Below are positions 10,063-19,657 of a stretch of 64,000 bases of DNA, one piece after another. Both the position numbers and the translations under genes were made by a program. Source of the DNA: Bodo saltans (Eukaryota > Euglenozoa > Kinetoplastea > Eubodonida > Bodonidae); assembly GCA_001460835.1 (NCBI GenBank), contig CYKH01001850.1:1-64000 (forward strand). Direction: 5' to 3'. The notes beneath the pieces were generated by a model, which was given only the letters and a program-made list of their open reading frames with translations, had not been told where the DNA came from and did not search any database. The first letter of the stretch is position 1, and each line of letters starts with the position of its first letter.

Positions 10063-11093
10063 ATGCTCATCAGCACTGTTGCCGTGCTGATTGCCCTTGC
10101 TGCTCACTCTGCTAGTGCGGCGGCAGCCAGCAGCATTTCTGTCGACAATGTTGTTGTCACAGGCCGCTTTGCTGTTGTTCCTGATCCCATCAATGCCTCG
10201 TGGAATGCACTTGCTTCGAGGAAACAATGACTGCTCCGTGCAGTTTTCTCTCTTTCACTTAACAGAAGCAGATTTCAATGCGGCTCATTCAACGAGGCCA
10301 AACTATGTTTTGTTTCATGAATTCCGCGTTTACAGCAGCTAGAAACAGCAGCTGAGCTCACTCACACGTTCCGCGCTAGCCCGTCAAGTGCTCTCCGCTC
10401 CTCTCAAAACCGACGTCGACGCATCGAGTTTATTGGAGATTCGATCACGGCTGGGTACTGCAACACTTGCAATCCCTTCCCCAACATTTCAAATCCTAAT
10501 ACGTACAACGTAGAAGACTTCAGCTATTGCTGGGCAAGGCTCACATGTGGGCTACTCAACGCGGATTGCCACACAGAGGCGTGGTCCGGTCGAGGTGTTA
10601 TTCGCAACTGCGATGCGTCAGCTCCTATTTGGATGCCAACTATCGTACGCCGGACCATCGGGAGTTTGTCTGAGTTCGACAACATTTGGGGTGTCTCAAA
10701 CCTCTGGAACTTCTCTTCGTTTATCCCCGATGCTCTGGTGATCAACCTCGGCACAAACGACTACAGCTGCAACTCTATCCCCAACATGACTCAGTTTACT
10801 GCTGAGTTTGAGCAAGCGTATGTGGGCATGCTCACCGACCTACTTATTGGTACCGTAACGCAACCCAAGGTGTATTCCTCATTTGTGGGCCCATGAGCTC
10901 CGTTTACTGTGATGCTATCCACAGCATCATCGCCAAGATGCATCAGCTGGGATACCCGGGTGTTTATTTTTTGAATCACGTCGGTTTGCTACCGACATCG
11001 AAAAAGTGCTGCGGTCACCCTGACACTGTTGCTGACGTCAACATTGCCGATGTTACGGCAGAGGCAATCCGAACAACTCTTGGCTGGTTGTAG
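10063..11093 (+). pseudogene. Decayed tandem copy of the CE2-type SGNH esterase
   Basis: This is a close relative of the intact gene just downstream, starting with nearly the same signal peptide (MLISTVAVLIALAAHSASA). About 250 bp are missing relative to the intact copy, corresponding to 11454-11706; the lost part encodes the middle of the N-terminal jelly-roll domain. The breakpoint lies at a TTCGA that occurs at both edges in the intact copy, which suggests microhomology-mediated deletion. The first frame runs into a stop soon after. Later single-base losses change frame again, including one near 10240 and one near 10855. The catalytic blocks are still readable in pieces (GDSITAGYC, GTNDYS, CCGHPDTVAD), so decay is recent or the gene was under selection until lately. 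Confidence 0.85.
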
Positions 11094-11277
11094 ACCCTCT
11101 TTTTTGTGTTTGTTTGCAATTTCTGGCAAGAATGGCTTACAGATCGCCATATTTTTTTTATTGGCGGCACCCCAAATCGATCTCGTGTGTTAAGCAATGA
11201 AGCGAGGCGGCACCAGATCCTATTGCGCTGTGATCCTTTCTTCATCATATTCTGCTAAAGAAAAAGAGTTCCTTCAC

Positions 11278-12597
11278 ATGAACATATCATCAGCATCATA
11301 CATGCTTATCACCACTGTTGCCGTGCTGATTGCCCTTGCTGCTCACTCTGCTAGTGCGGCGGCAGCCAGTAGCATTTCTGTCGACAATGTTGTTGTCACG
11401 GGCCGCTCTGCTGTTGTTCCTGATCCCATCAATGCCTCGTGGAATGCACTTGCATTCGACTTCAACGGCGTCTCCTTGAATGCCACAGTGTCGTCCTCCG
11501 CATCAATTCAACGAATTCAGGTTGGCCTTACAACTGCATGCTACCAGCTTTCCAACGGATCTTGGTCAAAGACTTCTCATGCTGGACACCGGTTCCGTTT
11601 ATACACGAGTCCCGTTGGCGATTCAGGGGCGTGGACTGCGCCTGCAGGTAATGTACTTGTCGACACCCACGATGCTGCGTGCAACCAGCTACAGTGGTTT
11701 GATCTCTTCGAGGGATCAATGACTGCCCCGGTGCAGTTTTCTCTCTTTCACTTAACCGAGGCGGATTGGAACGCATGGAACGCCACACAACCAAACTTCA
11801 TTTTGTTTCATGAATTCCGCGTTTACAGCGGGCAGCAAGAGGCGGCAACTGTGAGCAAAGCTGAGCTCACTCACACATTCCGCGTTGGTCAGTCTATTAT
11901 TCGTCGATCCTCTCAAGACCGACGTCGACGCATCGAGTTTATTGGAGACTCGATCACTGCTGGGTACTGCAACACTTGTAATCTCTTCCCCAACGCGTCC
12001 AACACATACGCCCAGGAGGACTTCAGTCTCAGTTGGGCAAGGCTCACATGTGGGCTACTCAACGCGGATTGCCACACAGAGGCGTGGTCCGGTCGAGGTG
12101 TCATTCGCAACTGCGATGATTCAGCTCCTATTTGGATGCCAACCATCGTACGCCGAGCTGTTGGCAGTGTGTCAGAGTTTGACAACTTTTGGGGCGTTGA
12201 AAATACGTGGGACCTTTCATCATTTGTTCCCGATGCGCTGGTAGTGAACCTTGGCACGAATGATTATGGGTGCCACCCTATCCCCAACATAACTCAGTTC
12301 AACGCTGAGTTTGAGCAAGCGTACGTGGGCATGCTCACCGATCTCCTCGTTGGGTACCATAATGCGACCCAAGGTGTTTTCATTGCATGTGGGCCGATGA
12401 GCTCAGCATATTGCGATGCCGTGCACAGCATTATTGCCAAGATGCATCAATTGGGATACCCTGGCGTTTATTTTTTGAACCACGTTGGTCTGCTTCCTCA
12501 GTCTGAGCAGTGCTGCGGCCACCCTGACACTGTTGCTGACGGTACCATTGCCGGTGTCACGGTGAGCACCATTCGATCAACGCTTGGGTGGGTTTGA
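11278..12597 (+). CDS. Secreted SGNH esterase, carbohydrate esterase family 2-like
   Basis: A predicted 439-aa secreted enzyme, probably deacetylating polysaccharides or bacterial cell-wall glycans; the substrate is inferred. A signal peptide (LITTVAVLIALAAHSASA) is followed by a jelly-roll-like domain with the CE2-like FDFNGVSLNATVS and HEFRVYSG motifs. The SGNH catalytic domain has block I IEFIGDSITAG (nucleophile Ser), block II WSGRG, block III NLGTNDYG and block V CCGHPDTVAD with the catalytic His. This two-domain order is typical of CE2. I chose the ATG at 11278 because a pyrimidine tract with AG near 11259 lies between it and an in-frame ATG at 11197; an ATG at 11302 would also keep the signal peptide. 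The decayed copy upstream shows a former tandem array. A bacterivore could use it in the food vacuole. Confidence 0.85.
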   Translation: MNISSASYMLITTVAVLIALAAHSASAAAASSISVDNVVVTGRSAVVPDPINASWNALAFDFNGVSLNATVSSSASIQRIQVGLTTACYQLSNGSWSKTSHAGHRFRLYTSPVGDSGAWTAPAGNVLVDTHDAACNQLQWFDLFEGSMTAPVQFSLFHLTEADWNAWNATQPNFILFHEFRVYSGQQEAATVSKAELTHTFRVGQSIIRRSSQDRRRRIEFIGDSITAGYCNTCNLFPNASNTYAQEDFSLSWARLTCGLLNADCHTEAWSGRGVIRNCDDSAPIWMPTIVRRAVGSVSEFDNFWGVENTWDLSSFVPDALVVNLGTNDYGCHPIPNITQFNAEFEQAYVGMLTDLLVGYHNATQGVFIACGPMSSAYCDAVHSIIAKMHQLGYPGVYFLNHVGLLPQSEQCCGHPDTVADGTIAGVTVSTIRSTLGWV

Positions 12598-12756
12598 AAC
12601 CACACAACCCAACAAAAAAACAACTAAGTATTGTGCCTAGAAAAATGAACGTACGAAATGTCCTCATTATTATGGGGGGGAAACACTTAAAATTTTACCT
12701 CTCATTGCAATGTCTTGATTGGTTGTCGAAACACTGTGTGAATCAAAAGATCGTAG

Positions 12757-12785
12757 TGTTTTGTTTTTTTTTTCTTGTCCAACAG
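12757..12785 (+). promoter_or_regulatory. Spliced-leader acceptor for the sorting nexin gene
   Basis: A long T-rich tract (12757-12780) ends in AACAG, with AG at 12784-12785. The first ATG after it is at 12824, leaving a 38-base 5' UTR. The open frame extends upstream of this tract, but that part should not be in the mRNA. Confidence 0.6.
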
Positions 12786-12823
12786 TGTCGATCGAATCGA
12801 AGAAGAATAAACACGCAAAGAAA

Positions 12824-14053
12824 ATGTCTGAAGGTACGTTTGACTTCAAAGTTTCTGAGCCGGAGCAGCGCAAGGGCGGAAGCACGTTGGATTTGTCTTA
12901 CTGGATCTACAAAGTCCGTGCCCGCACAACCCTTCCCCAGTACTCTCGCAAGGATATGGAGGTGATGCGCCGCTACAGTGACTTCGAGTGGCTCCGCTCG
13001 CAGCTCTCAGAGGAATTTCCTTTTTGTATCATTCCCCCCATCCCTGAGAAAGCAGTGCAGGGAACTATTGACAAGATTGTCGGAACGGGTGTGAACTCGA
13101 AACTTTTGGAGTATCGCCAACGTGCCCTCCGCAAGTTCTTGATCAGGGTTGGTGCTCACAATTTTTTGCACACGTCGTCTCTCCTTCAAGACTTCTTAGA
13201 GATGGATGAGGCTGAATGGGAGCGCCGTATGAAGAGTGGCAAGAAGACGAGCTCCGAGCGTTCCATCGCAGCAGCTATCGGCGAAGGCATGGGCAGTGCT
13301 TTGTCGCGGCAATGGTACCCCACAGCTGCTGCACAACCCAGCGGTGCAAGCTACACAAAGGCTTTGGCCGACGGCAAGACGAGTCCGCAGGTTTGGGAAG
13401 AAACCCGCGCGTATGTCGGCCAACTAGAAGCATCCATCACGTTACTTCGTGAACGTCTTGACTCACTCGTCAAGCGTCGCAAGGACACGAGCAGCGCTCT
13501 TAATGAATTTGGACGCTCATTTGCTCGTGTCGGCGAAATTGAAGGAACAATCGAGCCCTCGCAGCTGAGCAATGCATTGTCTGCCGTCGGTCATCATAGC
13601 GAACACCTTTCCACGATTTACATGGAACAAGCGGATCAAGAAACGAAGCAAGTTGTCGAAACGTTAGCGTACTACGTCGGCATGTGTTCTGCAGTGCGTG
13701 AGACGCTCAAGCGTCTTCAAACGATGATGCAGCAGCGCGACTCGCTTGTTGCGCAGGTGACAGACCTTGCTCAGCAGCGTGAGAAGGCTATCCAAAAGGG
13801 TGGGCAGGCAGATAAGGTTCAACGCCTTGATCACGACCTTCAGACAGCAACTGAGCGCCGCGATATCTCCAGCAAGCAAGTCATCGACGTTGAAGTGCTT
13901 TTCAAGGAAGAACTGCGACGGTTCCACCGAGAGAAGCAGTACGACATCAAAGCAATCTTGAAGATCTTTGCCGAGTTGCAATTAGACTATGCCTCCAAGA
14001 TGAAGCGCAGCTGGGAGAACTTGCTGCCAACGGTAGAGCAAGTGAAGCTTTAA
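12824..14053 (+). CDS. Sorting nexin: PX domain plus BAR-like coiled coil
   Basis: A 409-aa protein that should bind phosphoinositides on endosomes and shape membrane. A PX domain fills about residues 5-130, with RRYSDFEWLRSQL (the phosphoinositide-binding RRYSDF element) and a PPIPEK proline loop. A Vps5/BAR-like helical region follows (about 190-400), with long heptad-rich stretches. This is the SNX1/SNX4/SNX7 layout, and the protein is about as short as yeast Snx4/Atg24-type proteins. I cannot tell retromer (Vps5) from SNX4 function by eye. The start is the first ATG after the strong acceptor at 12785. Confidence 0.9.
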   Translation: MSEGTFDFKVSEPEQRKGGSTLDLSYWIYKVRARTTLPQYSRKDMEVMRRYSDFEWLRSQLSEEFPFCIIPPIPEKAVQGTIDKIVGTGVNSKLLEYRQRALRKFLIRVGAHNFLHTSSLLQDFLEMDEAEWERRMKSGKKTSSERSIAAAIGEGMGSALSRQWYPTAAAQPSGASYTKALADGKTSPQVWEETRAYVGQLEASITLLRERLDSLVKRRKDTSSALNEFGRSFARVGEIEGTIEPSQLSNALSAVGHHSEHLSTIYMEQADQETKQVVETLAYYVGMCSAVRETLKRLQTMMQQRDSLVAQVTDLAQQREKAIQKGGQADKVQRLDHDLQTATERRDISSKQVIDVEVLFKEELRRFHREKQYDIKAILKIFAELQLDYASKMKRSWENLLPTVEQVKL

Positions 14054-14460
14054 AGCAGAAAATAGCAAAAGAAATCATCATCAAGATGTTGGCTATTGCT
14101 TTTTTTTGTATCACTGTTGCAGAATGTGAAAGGAAAGAGAGAAGAAAATGAACTCGATCGAGAACGCTGCTATCGCTTTGTGTGAATTGTGATGCTTGAA
14201 TTGACGTGCACAGGAAAACAAAACGTGATAACCCTTTCGACATGTAATGATGATCCATCTTTTTCGTCAAGCAAAGTGATTTTCTATTTATTGTCATTTA
14301 TCCAAAGTAACCCTTCCCCCTCTCAAAAACAAGGACAGAGCTTCGAGATTAGTTTCTCGCCGTTCACCCCCTTCTTGTTCTATTTACTTTATTTTTGCAA
14401 CTAGCTTCTAGAAGTGGTGAAAGAGAGAACGTCGGTTGCTCTGATCGAATCTAAAATAAA
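14054..14460 (+). other. Intergenic spacer with acceptor tract
   Basis: This spacer of about 400 bp has no credible gene. A pyrimidine-rich stretch (about 14362-14400) ends in CTAG with AG at 14403-14404, the likely trans-splice site for the GP63-like gene, leaving a 56-base 5' UTR. Confidence 0.45.
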
Positions 14461-17400
14461 ATGACTCGACAAGTGATCGCGTTACTCTTTTCCATTACCA
14501 CCTTGTGGCTGCTGACGCTCGTCTGCCTCGCAGTCCCAGGTCTTACTCACGCTCATCACCACGATGTTGACGATCACCACCACAACCACGGTCCAGATCA
14601 ACACGAAGATCACCACCGCGACTCACATACGCAACAAGAACGCGAGCCCCCTCGCTCTGATCAACATCCGCATGAAATAGAGAATCCCCTCAAACAACAA
14701 CAACAACAAAGTTATCGTGATGACAATGACCACCACCATCACCACAAACATCACCATGAGTGCATGCATGGTGATGTTCAACTAGATGTGCAACCTTCGA
14801 TTGAGAAAGCCCGGCACCATCGTCGCTCCAGGGCTGCCCTTGGGTCGCCTGCATGGGCCCCAATTCGAATTACTTTTGTCGTGAACAATTTATACAATAG
14901 TAGCAAGTACTGCAACGCAACTGGTCAACGACGTCCTGACTTTCGTGGAGGCACTCTCACGTGCCGCGACGTCGATATTCTCACAGATGCAAAGCGTGCT
15001 ATCCTTACCAACACTGTCCTTCCCAAGGCGGTTCAACTTATTTCTGAACGGTTGTTCGTTATACCGTGGTGGGGAAATTTGCCCATATTCAACAATCAAG
15101 TCTGTGGCAACCAGACTTCCGTCCCCGAGAATCAGTCAATGTTCGGCATCCCCAACACCGATTTCGCGGTCTACGTCACAGCAGGTCCTATCGCTGCGAA
15201 CACAACACTTGCGTTCGCTTCGTACTGCCAGTTAGATCCCATGAGCCAACGTCCACTGGTCGGACGTGCGAATTTCAATCCAATGACCATTGCCTGGAAT
15301 GTGAATGCAACCCCTGGCTCTGAACAAGAGCAAGCCAATGATCGTTTCGTCAAGACGGCAGTGCACGAACTGTGTCACGCGCTCGGCTTTACCTCGCCGT
15401 TTTTCCCACTTCTTCAGTCACCTGATGATGATGACCAAGTAAGCCCGACGTTCACATCGACTGTACGGGGAAAGCCAAATGTTGTAAAAATTCGATCACC
15501 CGCCGTGCGGGCCGCTGGACGTCGCTATCACTCATGCAACAGTTTGGACGGCGTCGAAATTGAAGATCAGGGAGGTGCTGGTACAGCGGGTAACCATTGG
15601 GAACGACGAACCATGCGCGATGAACTGATGGCGGGTGTTGTTGGCGTCAGTGCCATCTCGAATTTTACTTTAGCATTTTTCCACGATCTTGGCTTCTACT
15701 CGGTGAATTTTAGCGCAGCAGAGCCAATGTCATGGGGGAACAATGGGACATGTGGGTTCGTGTCGCAACCGTGCAACGTGACCGCTGGTGGATTGTACAA
15801 GGAGTTTTGTGATCCTGTCACTCAAACAGGCATGATGTGCACAGCAGATCGCACAGCAGTGGGAGGCTGCGGCCTCACAGAGTACGCATCACCTGTGCCG
15901 CGATATGAGCAGTACTACGGCAATCCAAATATCACAGGATCTGTTCCATTGCTGGATGGGTGTGCTTCCATCGAGGAATACTCTAACTTACTGTGCACTG
16001 ACCTGGGGAACCCCCAACAAGGCGATGTCACTGGCGACCCACGCACTGGGTTTGTGTTCTCTGGCACCTCTCGATGCATTGACACAACATTTGATTTCGC
16101 GTCAGGGGGTTTGAGTTTGTCCGTTCCGGCTCGATGCCTGCAGGTTCGCTGCCCTGGTGGTGTCCGAGTTCAAATTGCAGTCAACAGCGTGTGGATGGAT
16201 TGCCCACTCAATGGATCCTCTGCGGTCATGGCACCGCCAGCTGGGAGTGGCTTCTCGGGATACCTCACGTGCCCAGCGGCCAGCGAAGTGTGCCGTGATT
16301 CTGTCTTGTTTGTTGCAGAGACAACAACAACAACCACTACTACTGTGCCGCCAACGACAATTCCAAGCACCACAACCCGCGCTCCTCCTCCCACGACTGA
16401 AGCACCAGTGACTGTAACAGACACGAATCCACCGTTATCAACGACTTCCATCGCCCCGACGTCGAAGCCCACTGCCACCTCCAAGCCGACAACAACAACG
16501 ACAACTGTGGCTCCCACACCACCCCCAACTACTACAACGCCGCCACCATCAACAACGCCGTTGCCATCAACAGCAACTCCAAAGAATATTTTCAATCTAT
16601 TCCGCTTCAACTTCACGTGCTCCTCGTACATCCAAATGCTGAAAGCCTACCGACAGGTCGCATGGAGTAACATCAGTGAGGCAATCAATGACGATGTGTC
16701 GCTTGCACTGGGAACAGAAAGCACAACGGTGATCGGCATCACCATGCTGCCAAGTCAGTCTACGATCGTTGCGCTAGTTGTCCTTCCAGATACCTCCACG
16801 ACAACAGCGCAGCAGACGATCAAGCTGAATGCGTGGAACCAATCACTAGCCACCCCAGTCGTTGCTGGTTCATTGGCAACATTATTTCGCAACTCTCTCG
16901 GCACACACGATTTCGACGCTAACTTCAAAGGTATCTGTTGGCCAGCACCAACAGCGCCAGCACCGAACAGCGCCAAGCCCTCAGCGATTGGTCAAGTCAT
17001 CTTGAGCGGTAATGGAGTAGACTTCGTTACCTTCGCGTCTACTGTGAACTCCAACACCGACGCTAAGCTCAATGCTGCCGTTCTCTACGATGTCGCGAAT
17101 GCTTTAGGTACGCAGCCCAGCTTCCTCTTTATGATGTCTGCAAAGTCCATTGCTCTGGGTTCCGCCGTAAATGTCACGTTCAAGGTTTGCCTTCCAGATG
17201 GACTCCTCGTTGCCTCTCCCGTGAGTCAGTGGGCAACAGAGGCAAGCAACATTGATGCGGCTGCCATGACACAGACAAGAGCTGCTTTTACCGGTGGTGA
17301 CAACATCGCAATCGCTTCGTTTGCTGTCGCCGCTCCGCCGCCCGTGGTGACTACAGTCGCACCGGCAACAACCGAAGCACCAGAGGGGCCTCCAGGAAAA

Positions 17401-17979
17401 ATTTCGTCCCATTGCGTTCTGTCCACGTATAATTACTGTGGAGTGGTCGAGCTATGTGTGCTCGGTGTCATCGTCGTGATTGCGCTGTTCTTTGTGTATC
17501 GCTGCTACCGCAGGAGCCAACAACGCAAAGCACTTGAAGCGAAACTGAAGACTGAAGCGGATGCGAAAGCAATTGCGCAGCTCCAACAACAGCGTCAAAA
17601 GAAATTGCAAAATCATCTCACGCACCAACTCCAATACAGCCGTGGAGGTGCGGTTCTCAACCCTGTGGAACCGTACATGATAGACTTCAGTGCTGATCCA
17701 TTCTCGAGCGTCAAAGCGCCGCCACCACCTCCGGTGCCTCTCCAACAACAGCAACGAGGTGCTCCAACAACGGCTATCCCTCTCTCACCCACGATCATCC
17801 CTCCACCTCCTCAACCACAGTACGCATCTGCAGGGTACACAAATGTTCCCACTGTCCCTGGCCGCCTTCATACGTTCCATCAACAGCCGCTGGCAGCCCA
17901 AAATCTTGCGAAGCACAACGGTGCGGCTGGACCTCGACATCTTCCACAGCCGGAGGATGATCTCGAGGACATTCTTTAG
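14461..17979 (+). CDS. GP63/leishmanolysin-like metallopeptidase (M8), membrane-anchored
   Basis: A 1172-aa cell-surface zinc peptidase. Residues 1-28 are a signal peptide. Residues 30-103 hold 23 His in clusters plus a Q run, ending at HECMHGD, which matches the leishmanolysin Cys-switch (Cys101) that keeps the proenzyme inactive. The catalytic core has HELCHALGF (His302, Glu303, His306) and the third zinc ligand in GNHWERR (His379), followed by FFHDLGFYSVN. A Cys-rich C-terminal lobe follows, then a Thr/Pro-rich mucin-like stalk (about 620-705), two copies of a roughly 90-aa DVxxALGT repeat (centred near 744 and 877), a second TTVAP linker, one transmembrane helix (about 993-1017) and a Pro/Gln-rich cytoplasmic tail with ADPF near 1079. 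Leishmania GP63 is GPI-anchored and about 600 aa, so this transmembrane, stalked form is about twice as long. Confidence 0.93.
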   Translation: MTRQVIALLFSITTLWLLTLVCLAVPGLTHAHHHDVDDHHHNHGPDQHEDHHRDSHTQQEREPPRSDQHPHEIENPLKQQQQQSYRDDNDHHHHHKHHHECMHGDVQLDVQPSIEKARHHRRSRAALGSPAWAPIRITFVVNNLYNSSKYCNATGQRRPDFRGGTLTCRDVDILTDAKRAILTNTVLPKAVQLISERLFVIPWWGNLPIFNNQVCGNQTSVPENQSMFGIPNTDFAVYVTAGPIAANTTLAFASYCQLDPMSQRPLVGRANFNPMTIAWNVNATPGSEQEQANDRFVKTAVHELCHALGFTSPFFPLLQSPDDDDQVSPTFTSTVRGKPNVVKIRSPAVRAAGRRYHSCNSLDGVEIEDQGGAGTAGNHWERRTMRDELMAGVVGVSAISNFTLAFFHDLGFYSVNFSAAEPMSWGNNGTCGFVSQPCNVTAGGLYKEFCDPVTQTGMMCTADRTAVGGCGLTEYASPVPRYEQYYGNPNITGSVPLLDGCASIEEYSNLLCTDLGNPQQGDVTGDPRTGFVFSGTSRCIDTTFDFASGGLSLSVPARCLQVRCPGGVRVQIAVNSVWMDCPLNGSSAVMAPPAGSGFSGYLTCPAASEVCRDSVLFVAETTTTTTTTVPPTTIPSTTTRAPPPTTEAPVTVTDTNPPLSTTSIAPTSKPTATSKPTTTTTTVAPTPPPTTTTPPPSTTPLPSTATPKNIFNLFRFNFTCSSYIQMLKAYRQVAWSNISEAINDDVSLALGTESTTVIGITMLPSQSTIVALVVLPDTSTTTAQQTIKLNAWNQSLATPVVAGSLATLFRNSLGTHDFDANFKGICWPAPTAPAPNSAKPSAIGQVILSGNGVDFVTFASTVNSNTDAKLNAAVLYDVANALGTQPSFLFMMSAKSIALGSAVNVTFKVCLPDGLLVASPVSQWATEASNIDAAAMTQTRAAFTGGDNIAIASFAVAAPPPVVTTVAPATTEAPEGPPGKISSHCVLSTYNYCGVVELCVLGVIVVIALFFVYRCYRRSQQRKALEAKLKTEADAKAIAQLQQQRQKKLQNHLTHQLQYSRGGAVLNPVEPYMIDFSADPFSSVKAPPPPPVPLQQQQRGAPTTAIPLSPTIIPPPPQPQYASAGYTNVPTVPGRLHTFHQQPLAAQNLAKHNGAAGPRHLPQPEDDLEDIL

Positions 17980-18433
17980 GAGAAGAACAGATGAAAGAAT
18001 TTAAAATGATCACATGCATCGTCCGACAGCAAATGAAGTGAAAAATGAATCCTCGTTTCTTTTTTGTTGTACGGATGATATCATTTACTGTGTTTTCCTC
18101 TTTTCTTTTTTGCGATTTTTTTGTGTGTCCGCCCAACAGTTTTCCCCTTCCCTTTTCTACTTGTATGAAGTTCTCGCGTGGGCTACGGGAGTCGCCGTTT
18201 ACTTTTCTCACCTCCTCGTGGGTTCCCTTTCGCGTCGTTATTCACCTTCGGGGAAGTCATTGGAGACTCGATGCAATGAACTGGCCTCCGCTCAAAACAC
18301 TTGGTTGATTCGCATCTCATACTCTCAATCTATTCCTCTTTCTTTGCAAGTGTGAGTAGTGCAAGGAAAGGAAAGAGTGCTTTGGAGTCCTCCAATTCAA
18401 TCTGCAAATCAGAACAAAAGCAAATTAAACGGC
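17980..18433 (+). other. Spacer with long pyrimidine tracts and acceptor for the next gene
   Basis: About 450 bp holding T-rich runs near 18056-18070 and 18095-18125. The tract 18331-18346 ends in GCAAG (AG 18349-18350). After this AG the first ATG is the one at 18434, giving an 83-base 5' UTR. No gene seen. Confidence 0.45.
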
Positions 18434-19657
18434 ATGCCCAGAAAGCTCTTATGGTGGTCACAACAACAGCTGATGGATTCAAAGGCATCTCTAGTTTGCC
18501 TGATCCTCTCAATAGTGATTTCGCTTGCTACGGGTGATACTCGTGCAGTGGGGTACATAGGTGTTTCTGGCTTCTGTGATACAACTGTTGCGGCTATCGA
18601 TGCCACGATGCTGACAACAGCCGTCAGTAGCGATATGTCAGCAATTCTGCGAAACGCTTCCACCGCAGCAGCATCTCTCAATATCGCTGTCTCAATCAAT
18701 TCAGGTTCACCGTCGTTTGACGCGTTAGGCATTGCTCGTTTCGGTTTTACTGTCGACTCCACTTCAGAGATCACTGCACTCATTGCACTACAGTGGAGCT
18801 CTTACCTTGCTGATCTTTCACGCCGTCAAGTTTCAGAGGGACTTTTTCCGCAATTATTGGTGTTATACAAAGCAACATTGAGCGCATCAGGAACGGCTAC
18901 AACGTCAACAAACGTATATTGTAACTCATCAAATGAGAATAACGTCACCGCTGTCATCGTGAGTGGCGCTTGCACGCTCGAAGCAACGACTACAGCTGCG
19001 GAAGATCAGTGTGGGCCATTTTCTTGTTTTGGATTCGCGATGGTTGCAGTGTTGTGTTTTCTCGTGCTCGCTGTTGGGATCGCACTGTACTGTTGTACGA
19101 GATGGCGTTCTCGCCATGAAAATTCTTCAGTGAAAAGCAATTCTGAAGTCGGAGCTGAGAGCGATGCCAAGATCAGCGTTGTGGTTCCACCAGTGAACAT
19201 AGGGGGCGCCGCAGACGACAGTGACGACGATCCATTCAATGATTTTGAAGAAACAAAAGTAGCCCCGCCCCCTCGAGGGTCTGTGCCTGCACCAAGATCA
19301 TCGCTTGCTACGCCAAGTCCCCCACGTGGACCACTTGCTGAATTGAACCGTGAGCCACCGTCACCGCTGCGACCTCTCACGAATTCTTCCCGCACCAACT
19401 CCAGGAATGTATCCCCATCGCCACGAAGGCCCTCTGTTGTTAAGATCCGTGAGCCTCACGAGACTGTTGCAACACCGCCTGCGGCAACCGTTGTACTCCC
19501 TCGAGCGCTGAGTGGCAACAATCTTCTGAATGTAACCACAACCCGCGTTGGAGGACCATCACAACCTGCTTCGAGTCCCAAGGTTGCTGAGCCTTCGTTA
19601 GACGAAGAGAAGAGGCGTTTAGAATCTCAGCCATGGATTTGGAAGCATGTGAAATAA
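18434..19657 (+). CDS. Type I membrane protein with one stalk-type repeat domain; function unknown
   Basis: A 407-aa protein. The hydrophobic stretch KASLVCLILSIVISLATG near the start looks like a signal peptide; the second Met at 18473 would give a tighter one. The ectodomain (about 40-190) has the pattern SSDMSAILRN, FGFTVDSTSEITALIALQW, which resembles the repeat in the GP63-like protein just upstream. A transmembrane helix follows (MVAVLCFLVLAVGIALYCC, about 200-220), then a Ser/Pro-rich cytoplasmic tail with DDDPFNDFEE near 265. DPF motifs can bind clathrin adaptors, so endocytic cycling is possible. No enzyme domain is visible. It could be a peptidase-less cousin of its neighbour, or simply share a common surface-protein module. 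Confidence 0.7.
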   Translation: MPRKLLWWSQQQLMDSKASLVCLILSIVISLATGDTRAVGYIGVSGFCDTTVAAIDATMLTTAVSSDMSAILRNASTAAASLNIAVSINSGSPSFDALGIARFGFTVDSTSEITALIALQWSSYLADLSRRQVSEGLFPQLLVLYKATLSASGTATTSTNVYCNSSNENNVTAVIVSGACTLEATTTAAEDQCGPFSCFGFAMVAVLCFLVLAVGIALYCCTRWRSRHENSSVKSNSEVGAESDAKISVVVPPVNIGGAADDSDDDPFNDFEETKVAPPPRGSVPAPRSSLATPSPPRGPLAELNREPPSPLRPLTNSSRTNSRNVSPSPRRPSVVKIREPHETVATPPAATVVLPRALSGNNLLNVTTTRVGGPSQPASSPKVAEPSLDEEKRRLESQPWIWKHVK

